A stretch of 64,000 nt of DNA, taken from NCBI GenBank assembly GCA_963971405.1, contig OZ020484.1, positions 7,626,001 to 7,690,000 on the forward strand, given 5' to 3'. This DNA comes from Psococerastis gibbosa (Eukaryota; Arthropoda; Insecta; Psocodea; Psocidae). The translations under genes were made by a program, and so were the position numbers. Positions 15,001 through 22,200 of this stretch are shown here, in pieces; positions within the stretch are counted from its first letter, which is position 1, and each line of letters opens with the position of its first letter. Below the pieces are notes generated by a model. The model worked only from the letters and a program-made list of their open reading frames with translations, searched no databases and had not been told where the DNA came from.

Positions 15001-17341
15001 AGAACCCTATTTTCGAAGCAAAATCTTAGTATCTCTCATGACATGAAGAGTAGTGGTACGGACTCTGACTTTCACCCGAAAGATTGTGGGTTCGAGTCCT
15101 ACATTTCCTACATTTTCTGGCCATGCTTCGGAGGGCATGTAAAGCAGGCGGTCCCGGGCCTTCATAGTTGAGTGTAAGAGAGGGCTTCATAGCCCTAACT
15201 CCGCTAGGTTGGCTTAGTAATAGAACAAAAAGTCAATATTTATTTTATTTATTTATTTAAGACAAGGAAAGCTTTTTACAACAGGTTAGGTACGAGATTT
15301 CGATGTGCAACCGCCAACCAGTGTACACTTTATCAATCAAATAATTATCTACCACATTACGTTGATCAAAGTGAAATAACAGGTATTCATAGTACCGGAT
15401 TTTAGAGCAATACTTCAAAACCAAGGCCATGCCCAGGTTTTGATTTGGGGGGGGGGGGGGGGCAAAACTTTTTTGTACGTAATTTATTAATGAGCTAATG
15501 GATAAATTCTTTACACCATACAGGTTTACATACCAAAATTTACCGGGGGGGGGGGGGGGTCCGGACCCCATGGACCACCCCCCTGGACACGGGAATGTTC
15601 AAACCTACACATTACAACCTGCAATTGTCTTGAATCTGTTTTGCCTCATCAATTTCCATAGCAATGAGTATTGGACCAACCTCCTTTTCCCGGAGAATCC
15701 CAGCCTTTGTGAGCATTGCTACAAGCTGCCTAAGTAGCCAGCTAACGCTGGGAGGGAAGCAAAACGCGTGTTCGCGCAAGCCGCATATGAACTGCTCGGT
15801 GAGGGCTACTAGACGACGTACAGTCCATTCTCTGTGCTGCTTCTGCTGCGCTGGTGTCTGCGTGGGGCAGCGCAGAGCTGCTTTTTCCGGGTTCACATCC
15901 AAATACGCCTAAATAAATTTGGTATTATTAAAAAATAGCCGGTACTTCAATCAACTGAGGAAAATATGTTCCAGCAACATCTCTGAATCAGGGGAAATGG
16001 CACCGAGGGCTTAAGCCACTGGCATAGCTTCTATAAGTTGCACAGTCTTATTGGAAACTCTGACTTTAAGCCATCTGCAGCCCCAGCAATTCCAACTATC
16101 CAAATACGTCTCAATAAATTGGGTATTATAAAAAAATTGCCAGTACTTCAATCATCGGAGGAAAATATGTTCCAGAAACAGAATCAGGAGACACGGCAGA
16201 GAGGGCATAAGCTACTGGCATATCTCACAGTACATCTTGTTGGAAACTCTGACTTTAAGCTACATGCAGTCCCAGCAATTTGAACGTTGTACACGCAATT
16301 TCTGCTATGTCTAATGGTCTCAATGACCGTGTACATGTTAGAGATTGCCTAAATCTTTCAGAAGGCAAATGACTTGCTCATCTGACGGGAGCTGGCGATT
16401 GCGTGAGACGGTTGTTGATACCCGGACCATGGCGAAGAGAAATAGGACTTATGCAGATCAGCTAACTATCTGAGCTAAGAAAAGTTCAACATGAAAAAGG
16501 TAGAATTCCCGGAATAGCCCTGCATTAAGGAAAAAGGTCTTGAGGAACAAGTGCCAGTAATACTGAGAGAGATAACCCAAGAAAAAACCTCTTAAGACAG
16601 TACCTAGCAAAAGATCACATTTTTATTTTAAGGGAATCTAGGTAGACTACATGAAAAACTAGTAAATAAAGCTTACAACTTGCTTACCTCATCTTCAGCA
16701 AGAAGACTCATAATAGGCCCATGTAGGGCAGCCGTGAGAAACAGCTGAGCGGTATGGAGATTCTCATGGAACGCTGAGTAAAGCCGAGCAAACGCGCAGC
16801 TGCCATGCCGTAAAAGACGACGCGGATTATCCGACGGAGCCAACTGAAGCAAACATAGATGCCGCAGCAACCGCAGAAAACAACATTTGTCCGAAGCAAA
16901 GAGACAATTGCTATAAATACCAGCGTTAATTATGTGAACGACATCAGGCACTTTTTCAGGTTGCACGCGATCTCCGACACTTAGGCATCCAGCCAAGAGC
17001 TCAGGTAGCTCAATGAGAGCTCCTAAAAAATCGCCATAAGCCACTGCTTCGTTATAACCCAAAACTGGTCCTCCATCGACAAAGCTGAGCCGTTCACTGG
17101 TGTAGTTACGTTGTGCTATGAGGGCGGGTAGACATTCCTGACGCGTCAGGACTAGTAAATTGAGATTCCGACGTTGCTGAGCTGCTAACCATGCTTGCTG
17201 AGTTAGAATTTTCCCCAAACTCGACACCTGGCATCGGAGTTGTTCTATATTGTCTTGTTCGGCTGAGAGAAAAAGTCTTTCCTTCCGAAGGAGGCGGGCT
17301 AACGTACGCAAGTCACAGATTGAAGTTATGTTGTTCTGCAT
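1..17341 (-). CDS. GAPVD1: GAPVD1 / RME-6-like RasGAP-VPS9 endocytic regulator (3' end off window)
   Basis: Coding exons in transcript order (minus strand): 16688-17341, 15681-15908, 14613-14735, 13263-13349, 12373-12510, 11735-11909, 10770-11004, 9660-9859, 8801-9075, 8153-8352, 7395-7552, 6713-7029, 4701-4862, 3680-3848, 2600-2793, 1701-1907, 890-1133, 273-387; a tentative next exon starts at 19 and runs off the edge. All junctions are GT-AG and keep frame. The family binds endocytic vesicles, acts as a Rab5 exchange factor through a C-terminal VPS9 domain and carries an N-terminal RasGAP-like domain. Seen here: residues 1-218 (exon 1) with [14 protein letters not shown] and [22 protein letters not shown] and VARFNLMQ in exon 3, completing the RasGAP part; an acidic, Ser-rich middle with [19 protein letters not shown] and the [12 protein letters not shown] block; [19 protein letters not shown]-type [10 protein letters not shown]; then [10 protein letters not shown] and [16 protein letters not shown] just before VPS9. 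Start is the ATG opening exon 1. The exon 2 donor is uncertain. Orthology is very likely; the VPS9 domain itself is not visible. Confidence 0.93.
1220..1628 (+). pseudogene. Non-LTR retrotransposon 3' remnant with in-frame tandem triplication
   Basis: Translation gives [20 protein letters not shown], the usual C-terminal stretch of RTE-like reverse-transcriptase ORFs, followed by a decayed [10 protein letters not shown]...KAHQGL-type end. Inside, a segment of 81, 78 and 81 bp (1341-1421, 1422-1499, 1500-1580) is repeated three times, beginning GAATTAGAAACC each time; the middle copy lacks one GGA triplet. It lies in the GAPVD1 intron between the exons at 1701-1907 and 890-1133. Related ends occur at 34415-34628 and 63890-64000. 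Confidence 0.7.
1945..2110 (-). repeat. Retroelement 3' end with (TTGAA)n tail
   Basis: Reverse complement of the sequence at 5010-5142: a conserved block with AATAAAGTCGTTTTC followed by a short AATTC/GAATT pentamer run. A third relative without the pentamer run is at 39215-39325. The repeated AATAAAG-plus-tail structure suggests the 3' end of a LINE or SINE. No coding sequence is seen. Confidence 0.55.
2930..3005 (-). repeat. tRNA-like SINE head (family T2)
   Basis: On the minus strand this carries GATCGTGAGTTCGAATCC, matching the RNA polymerase III B-box region of the better copies at 31575-31645 and 37122-37196. The A-box half is decayed, so this is a remnant, not a tRNA gene. Confidence 0.5.
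2990..3235 (+). repeat. Interspersed repeat family T3 (tRNA-related 3' part)
   Basis: About 240 bp similar to 5905-6180 and, partly, to 16300-16425: shared blocks CCAACCAATCTGAAAACAT, GATATTGCCAGTA and GGTCCCATT. The 3' third, best seen in the 5905 copy, has TGGTGGATAACGATCTGGAC and ACGGGTCCCATTCC, resembling tRNA A and B boxes. Probably a SINE; no coding capacity. Confidence 0.5.
3931..4185 (+). pseudogene. LINE ORF2 3' end (family C)
   Basis: The plus-strand frame reads [19 protein letters not shown] and later [18 protein letters not shown], the common C-terminal end of a non-LTR reverse transcriptase ORF, then two stops and a short A-rich tail (AAAGAAAAAG). The same terminal segment, in the opposite orientation, recurs at 7863-8085 and 24150-24300. 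It is 5'-truncated, with no catalytic core present. Confidence 0.65.
5010..5142 (+). repeat. Retroelement 3' end with (AATTC)n tail
   Basis: Carries CAATAAAGTCGTTTTC followed by CAATTCAATTCAATTCAA. It is the plus-oriented counterpart of 1945-2110. The AATAAA is probably the element's polyadenylation signal. Confidence 0.55.
5207..5262. repeat. Solo arm of hairpin MITE
   Basis: A single half-element beginning GACGGGGTTTCCACCGACCT and ending GACATTGACGGAAAT, identical in type to the inner hairpins below but without its partner arm. A separate perfect 22-bp palindrome follows at 5265-5286, centred on AGATCT. Confidence 0.6.
5418..5771. mobile_element. Composite hairpin MITE (hairpin nested in hairpin)
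   Basis: Outer arms start GGCGCCCATTCCACCGACC and end in the complementary form next to TTA. They run through GACGTGGTAGCAGACATT. At the symmetric centre, at a TTA/TAA, lies a second hairpin with GGCGGGGTTTCCACCGACCT termini and ~180 bp of AT-rich interior. Related composites are at 20424, 20988, 25166, 34642, 38382 and 61807. TWA flanks and GGC...GCC termini resemble PIF/Harbinger MITEs (inference). Confidence 0.7.
5905..6180 (+). repeat. Interspersed repeat family T3, fullest copy
   Basis: Same family as 2990-3235. Contains TGGTGGATAACGATCTGGAC (A-box-like) and ACGGGTCCCATTCC (B-box-like) near its 3' end, followed by an AT-rich stretch. The order, body first and tRNA-like part last, is unusual for a SINE, so the element may be read the other way or be composite. 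Confidence 0.5.
6235..6560 (-). pseudogene. LINE RNase-H/zinc-knuckle tail (family B)
   Basis: The minus strand reads [18 protein letters not shown], then [16 protein letters not shown] after a stop. This is the C-terminal stretch of non-LTR retrotransposons with an RNase H domain and CxC...H...C knuckle. A close relative lies at 8460-8690. It is 5'-truncated and has stop codons. Confidence 0.6.
7579..7718. mobile_element. Hairpin MITE with TAA target duplication
   Basis: 140-bp near-palindrome, TAA on both sides (7576-7578, 7719-7721). Termini are GGCGGCGTTTCCACC. The arm is CGACCTCGTTTTTGAACGTG followed by the shared core (GGGTAGCAGGCATTAAAGAC on the left, TCTGCTACCACGTG on the right). It lies in the intron just upstream (in transcript order) of the GAPVD1 exon 7395-7552. 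Confidence 0.78.
7863..8085 (-). pseudogene. LINE ORF2 3' end (family C)
   Basis: Reverse complement ends with the same segment as 3931-4185 (GATGATCACCAATCTTCGCT, read on the minus strand), followed by an A-rich tail. It has several stops and no reverse-transcriptase core. Confidence 0.55.
8460..8690 (-). pseudogene. LINE RNase-H/zinc-knuckle tail (family B)
   Basis: Nucleotide similarity to 6235-6560 on the same strand (GGGACACAGCTTCT, CACCTACACAGGTT, TTAGCCTATTGAG read on plus). Frames are broken by stops and frameshifts. Confidence 0.5.
9110..9290 (+). pseudogene. LINE fragment (family D)
   Basis: Reads [18 protein letters not shown]-type sequence followed by [19 protein letters not shown], typical of RTE-like C-termini (AAEMKFLR... 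GRPRKRW.DDIEEDL). A second piece with the same opening lies at 39850-39960. It is decayed and lies in a GAPVD1 intron. Confidence 0.5.
10016..10140 (+). pseudogene. LINE RNase-H/zinc-knuckle tail (family B)
   Basis: Plus-strand frame reads [20 protein letters not shown] then [16 protein letters not shown], the TGH...YLHR...C..CG pattern at the end of RNase-H-bearing non-LTR elements. No upstream domains remain. Confidence 0.6.
11049..11200 (+). repeat. Diverged SINE copy (family T1)
   Basis: Similar in order to the better copies at 15041-15264: TAGCGTAGTGGCACGGA (A-box), CACGGGAAAGGTT, TTTTATGGCCACGCTTCGG and CAGTGTAAGTG. The B-box is degraded and the 3' tail is lost. Confidence 0.5.
12010..12330 (+). 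repeat. Interspersed repeat family R-D
   Basis: Blocks such as CAGCCGGTGTAGGTTGACAT, GTCAATGGTAAGCTTGT and TGGGGTCATTGGCATTG recur at 23200-23300 and 23870-24130. No reading frame or terminal repeat is obvious. Class unknown. Confidence 0.4.
12742..12767. repeat. (TAG)n microsatellite
   Basis: About eight tandem TAG triplets in a GAPVD1 intron. Confidence 0.85.
13455..13720. mobile_element. Long hairpin MITE with TTA target duplication
   Basis: 266 bp, TTA on both sides (13452-13454, 13721-13723). Termini are GGCGGTTATTCCACAGGGC. Arms of ~100 bp are near-perfect reverse complements: AAGGAGACTATTATGTAGAT then ACTTAACTTATC. The centre holds AGCAGACATCATTAATAAGT. The same modules appear in reversed nesting order in the element at 45727-45943. 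Confidence 0.78.
13792..13818. repeat. (AATG)n microsatellite
   Basis: About six tandem ATGA/AATG tetramers. Confidence 0.8.
14852..14993. mobile_element. Hairpin MITE with TAA target duplication
   Basis: 142 bp with TAA on both sides (14849-14851, 14994-14996). Termini are GGCGGGGTTTCCACATACGT; the arm is CAATTGTCAATGGTAAATGT, then the shared core TTTTAGCAGACATTAAAGAC and its partner GTCTGTTACCACGTCAA. It lies in GAPVD1 intron 2, less than 150 bp from exon 14613-14735. Confidence 0.78.
15041..15264 (+). repeat. tRNA-derived SINE (family T1), well preserved
   Basis: Head AAGAGTAGTGGTACGGACTC (A-box) and GTGGGTTCGAGTCCTAC (B-box) resemble an internal Pol III promoter. Then a body with TTTTCTGGCCATGCTTCGGA and GTGTAAGAGAGGGCTT, and a tail of ATTT repeats. 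Other copies: 22989-23145, 27983-28195, 36017-36239, 38849-39042, 56228-56428. Confidence 0.75.
15422..15600. mobile_element. Poly-G element with GCCCAGG ends (family G)
   Basis: Begins GGCCATGCCCAGGTTTTGAT followed by a run of ~15 G, an AT-rich middle, a second G run, then ACCCCATGGACCACCCCCCT and GGACACGG. Same design as 19641-19760 and 22286-22462. It lies in the GAPVD1 intron beside exon 2. No coding capacity; superfamily unknown. Confidence 0.6.
15897..16283. repeat. ~195-bp tandem duplication carrying a copy of the GAPVD1 exon 2 acceptor
   Basis: Two units (15897-16092 and 16093-16283). Both start ATCCAAATACG, then an AATAAATT..GGTATTAT stretch, share GAGGAAAATATGTTCC and end with GGAAACTCTGACTTTAAGC and CAGCAATT. 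The first bases of unit 1 are the first ~11 nt of GAPVD1 exon 2 plus its splice acceptor, so unit 2 carries a decoy acceptor. Confidence 0.75.
16300..16425 (+). repeat. Interspersed repeat family T3, partial
   Basis: Matches the middle of the 5905-6180 element (CAATGACCGTGTACATG, TCATCTGACGGGA, GCGTGAGACGGTT). The 5' end and tRNA-like 3' part are missing. Confidence 0.45.
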
Positions 17342-19265
17342 TATTATATAATTTTCAGTGAGCCCTAAAAGACAAGAAGTATATTCTTAGAAACCTTGAA
17401 CTACCCGCCATGCATCGTGTTAACGCATGGCCGGAGAACCAGAGGTGTGGGGCACTAGAGACTCTGGAACGCCTGCATTAAAAGTGCAGGTATTCATACT
17501 GTTTGGCAGTGGGGTCACGGGGTGAATCAGATTTGAGACTTTATTGCTGTGGCAGTGGGAAAAAAGTCGGAGGAAGTCGCGGCGGTGGAGAATATTGTAC
17601 CTACGTACGCATATATAAGCAAAGTCACTCAGCCTGAAGTCCGTCCATCCAAGAAGTGGTGGTAAAAAATATCCAGATTCCCTGTGCATGCCGAGGTAAC
17701 GCCACTGTAGAGCTAGTTTACACAGCCTGACTTTGAAAAGTTAACCAGTTTGGACAGTGCCTGAGGGTTATCGCAATACGTAAAGAACTAGAACTATTAT
17801 TGTGCATTTCTAGCTTCACCATCTTGTAGAACGTGTCATTTGCAAAAATAAATTATATAAATAAATGCTACACAGATTCTTAGTGGACTTAAAATGCAAT
17901 GGAATATCACTGATAAGTCACATCTAGGCTACTGTGGCCTACAAACCAAACTAGATGTCAATAAGCAATTATTTTCTAGGGCAATTGTGATTTAATTAAG
18001 TGTGCGAAGCATAGGCTTGGCGCTAAATTTATGGCAGTTTTAGGAGCAACACATATTGATAGCGTTTCCAAATAGACAATAACAAAAATAAATTTGAGCC
18101 TTTCAGCTGAGTGGGAGGTTTCACCAGAACGACCTTGACTTGAAAGATGCACTTCCTTGGGGAAGCAATGACTGACATGTTACACAAAAGCCTAAGTTAC
18201 GGGTGTTTAGCATAATAACTCCAACAAATACTTCTAACTTACCATTTTAAGTGAATATTAATAAATATCAGGTCAACTGCACCTATGTCCCTTATTATTT
18301 TGATAATTTCACTGCATGTGTACAATGTTTTTGCGACAATTTTAACATGTGGCGACTAAATACGATCAAGGTCAAAGACTGAAAGACGGGGAAATTTTTA
18401 ATTTTACTAAGGGGGGTATTCCACATACGTACAACGTCAATGAAAATTATGAAATTGATGGTGGCAGCAGAATTTTTAGTATGTAAAAATGTCTGCTGCC
18501 ACCATCAATTTCATAATTTTCATTGACGTTGTACGTATGTGGAATACCCCCCTTAAACTACGCTGATCAGCACTGACGTTGCATTTTTTCACAACAAACA
18601 AACTTCTGAGGTAAATATTTTTACAATTTTATTAACTATAATTTAACTTAAAAGTTAAGACTTTAAAAAGGCTTCTATCTGATAATTTTTAGCATGGGTG
18701 TGTACATTGGAGTGTTTTCTAATCATTTAATATATAATGAAACGTTTATAATATGAGCTAGACAAACACTTGGTATTTCAGTAACATGATACCCTGTCTG
18801 GCCTGGGGGTAAATCTACCCTTATTATCACTTCTATAAATTTAATTTTAAATTAGTCTCATTCTTGTAAGCATGCAATGGCTATGGTGCACTACACTGCG
18901 TCAAAAGGAGACTGGCTTTTATTGAAAATTGGTGCGGTTTAGTAAATTAATTTTGGTAAATTTTATGACCTGGTTGCCAGATAATAAATATGTTTAACGC
19001 AACACATTCAATGAATGATGAATCTTTAAGCTTATTTAGCTCAGTCAAGTGTCAACGGTCAAGTATTAGTTAGCCATTTTGTTGTGGATATTAGAAGCAA
19101 TGACTCGGCAACCACTCGTATTCAAGGCCAGCTACACGAGTCAAAGGTTACGTAGGCCTGTTGTAGACTTCTAGTAGTCGGCACTTGCTGGGCAGTCGAA
19201 GTCAATAAGCCAGTGAGTCTGTGTCAGGTGCTCATAGAACTTAATTACATTTTAGGTTCTGTACA
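17342..19265. promoter_or_regulatory. Divergent intergenic spacer, GAPVD1 / cytochrome b5
   Basis: This 1.9-kb stretch separates the start codons of two divergently transcribed genes, so it must hold both 5' UTRs and promoters (inference). I see no clear TATA box or reading frame worth calling. It carries a hairpin MITE at 18411-18552, close to the middle. A 90-codon minus-strand reading frame at 17420-17689 has no recognisable motif and I do not call it. The sequence is AT-rich apart from the region around 19080-19260, which is probably cytochrome b5 5' UTR. Confidence 0.5.
18411..18552. mobile_element. Hairpin MITE with perfect 61-bp inverted repeats
   Basis: The two 61-bp arms (18411-18471 and 18492-18552) are exact reverse complements by eye, separated by a 20-bp loop. 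Termini are GGGGGGTATTCCACATACGT; flanks are TAA on the left and TTA on the right. The arm interior carries GGTGGCAGCAGA, a variant of the core seen in the other hairpins of this window. No coding capacity. Perfect arms suggest recent insertion or arm correction. It sits in the GAPVD1/cytochrome b5 divergent spacer. Confidence 0.8.
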
Positions 19266-22200
19266 ATGTCGGAAACAAAGACTTTTAGGCGGTCAGAAGT
19301 TGCTGAGAGCAAAGATGCCAGAAACGCTAAAATTATAATTCACAATAACGTGTACGATGTAACGTCCTTTCTAAATGAGGTAAGTGTAAAATAAATAAAT
19401 ACCCTTGCCTGGGTCAGTGTGTGACAAAGAAAACATGAAACATTACGCGTTCTAAAAACTAAGACACAATAGCAAATAAATGAAACACTAAAAAAATAGC
19501 CTAAAGCAATATATTATAGCAGTTGTTGGTATACAGTTCCTGGAAACGGGTTTTAAGACACTAAAATATAAAATATTTTGTAAACAAATGACGACCTAGT
19601 CTTGGCGAAATTAATTAATTTCTCATTCTGCAGCCACAATAAAATTCTGATGTATGGGTACAAGGTCGTGCCCAGGTTTTGATTTCGGGGGGGGGGGGTC
19701 CAATTTTTTTAACGTAATGTGGTGCGGACCCCATGGACCACCCCCCTGGGCACGGCCATGTGCAGCCACAATGATATTAAAATAATAAATTGAAAATTAA
19801 TGAAAAGCAAGGTTTTGTAGGAAATTCATATTTTCTCGCCTGAAATATTATTAATCGAAAAGATACGATGAAGTGCTTTCTACTGATTTTTTTATACTAT
19901 AGTAATAGTGCAGCTGAATGAATGGTCTGCCTTTTAAGCTTATACTTTTTATTATTTATTTTTTAACTCACATGACCATTTCATGCGTCACACCACCCGG
20001 CCATACCCTATATTTCGGTTATTATAAGGAATTTCGAGATGGGAGAAAAACCTTGGTAACAAAGTCGGGGTTGAACTATCTTTTGGTTACATTAAATTTC
20101 TTTTAGGGGGTGAAAATGGGGGTTTTGGGGGGTCATAGGTGGTATCTGGGAATTCTCAAATACAGTATGTCACGTTACACATCAAATGAGAGCTCTTATA
20201 AGAAATTTAATTTGCTAATTTTATGAACTCTTACTTTATATGCATTCAGCCCAAAGGTCTTAATTATTTAAAAAAAATAATAATATAATATAATCATACT
20301 ATGTACATTTGAGATTTTATTATGTCTGTTCTTAGAATACAACCAATCCATGACGCTAAATTTGATACCAGTCTAGTCTCATAGGCCCAAGGTTCCTAAA
20401 GTCTTGCTTGATACCTACCGTTAGGCGCGGTTTCCACCGACCTCTAAGTGCAAATTACTCCTACGGTGACGTGGTAGCAGACATTCAAGACTTAGGTGGG
20501 GTTTCCGACGACCTCTCATTGCAGAATGCACATGACATTGATGGAAATTTGAATTTTTCTTTTTATAGAAATCTATTAAAATGTTTGTACTTAACATATC
20601 CCATGACGCCATTTTTTAATTTTAGTTTATTTGTTTGTGATTTTACTCTATGATCATTGATCAATTTTAACTATGGCATAGAGTAAAACAAAAATTTCCG
20701 TCAATGTCATGTGCATTCTGCAATGAGAGGTTGGTGGAAACCCCGCCTTTATTAAGGATATCTGCTACCACGTCACCGTATGTGTATTTTGCACTTAGAG
20801 GTCGGTGGAAACCGCACCTTAGAAATCACACCCCATCCAGGGGTGCCCAAATTTTACGAACCAGTGCCGGATCCAGTTCTCAACCCACAATAAAATGTTG
20901 AGCGAACTTAAAATAACCTTACTCCATCCCAATCTGAAAAGATATAGCCACAGTCATTATGCAAAGGGTTAAGAGTCAAAATGTTCAGGTGCCCATTCCA
21001 TTGACCGGCTAGGGCTATTTCCAAAAACGGTGACGTGGTAGCAGACATTCAAGACTTAGGTGGCGTTTCCACCGACCTCGCATTGCAGAATTGACGGAAA
21101 TGTTTATTTTCCTCTATGCCATAGTTAAAATTGATCAATGATCATACAGTAAAATCACAAACAAACAAACTAAAATTAAAAAATGGCGTCATGGGATATG
21201 TTAAGTACAAACATTTTAATAGATTTCTATAAAAAGAAAAATTCTAATTTCCGTCAATGTCATGTGCATTCTGCAATGAGAGGTCGGTGGAAAGGCAACC
21301 TAAGTCTTGAATGTCTGCTACCACGTCTCTGTTTTTGGAAATAGCCCTAGCCGGTCAATGGAATGGGCGCCTAAACATCAATAACTGTATGCTGATTCTG
21401 GTGTTAGGGTAGTTTATAGTTTGTATGTACATATGTTGTCGTTATGGCCGGTAAACAAAATTATGTTAGCGGGTTCAGCAAGAATTACATCATAAAACTT
21501 TAATTCTCGCGGCTTTCATAATTTTGTAACCAGCGGAGCATTCTTGTTATATTTTGCGACAAATGAGAAAAAGCAATATTTTTGGCCACCCCTGGCTTCT
21601 AACGATACTTGGTATGCAGCAAGGCTTTAGTGGAGTATAGTCGAGGTTTATAGACTTTGGACTAGGACTGAACATGGCCAGCCTTGTGTTGCCCAGTCTA
21701 TTATTATTGCTGCGCAGAGCGGCCTTGAAAGACCTTGACCTTGTCAGGTCATCTCTTCCCGTGGCCATTGCTTAATATTCGTCATCCTCCTCCTCTAAAG
21801 CACCTGCTCCGTTATAGTACAACCCTGGGACATTGAAGTGTTGTTGTTGCTGTTTCCAACGCCTGCTTTCAGCATATCTGCTTTAAGCAACCCTGTCAGC
21901 CTGGCGGGGGGAGTGAGTCTATTTGTTAACTTGAAGCACCCTAAAGGCAGACTCTTTCACCTCGGGGGAAAGGGGAGTTTACTCACAGGGTGGACCTACT
22001 GATTATAGTGGATTCCTAACCACTTGGGGAACATGGTAAAGTCACACGATTAAATCGCAGGTGACCAGGACTCGACACGCACGTAGACTGACTGGTATAG
22101 TCTCATATCATGTCCCACCATGTTCCCCTGCCAACGCTGTGCACACTACCAAGTTTCTCGCAGTTTGAATCATGCTCTGCTCTAATGGATTCAACATGGT

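Noticed and set aside
15665-15690. U12-type AT-AC intron at the end of GAPVD1 exon 2
   Set aside because: The sequence ATACTC does not match the ATATCCTT donor consensus; a weak GT donor two codons earlier keeps frame.
17420-17689. 90-codon minus-strand frame upstream of GAPVD1
   Set aside because: No motif, no plausible splice link, and the length is within chance for this window.
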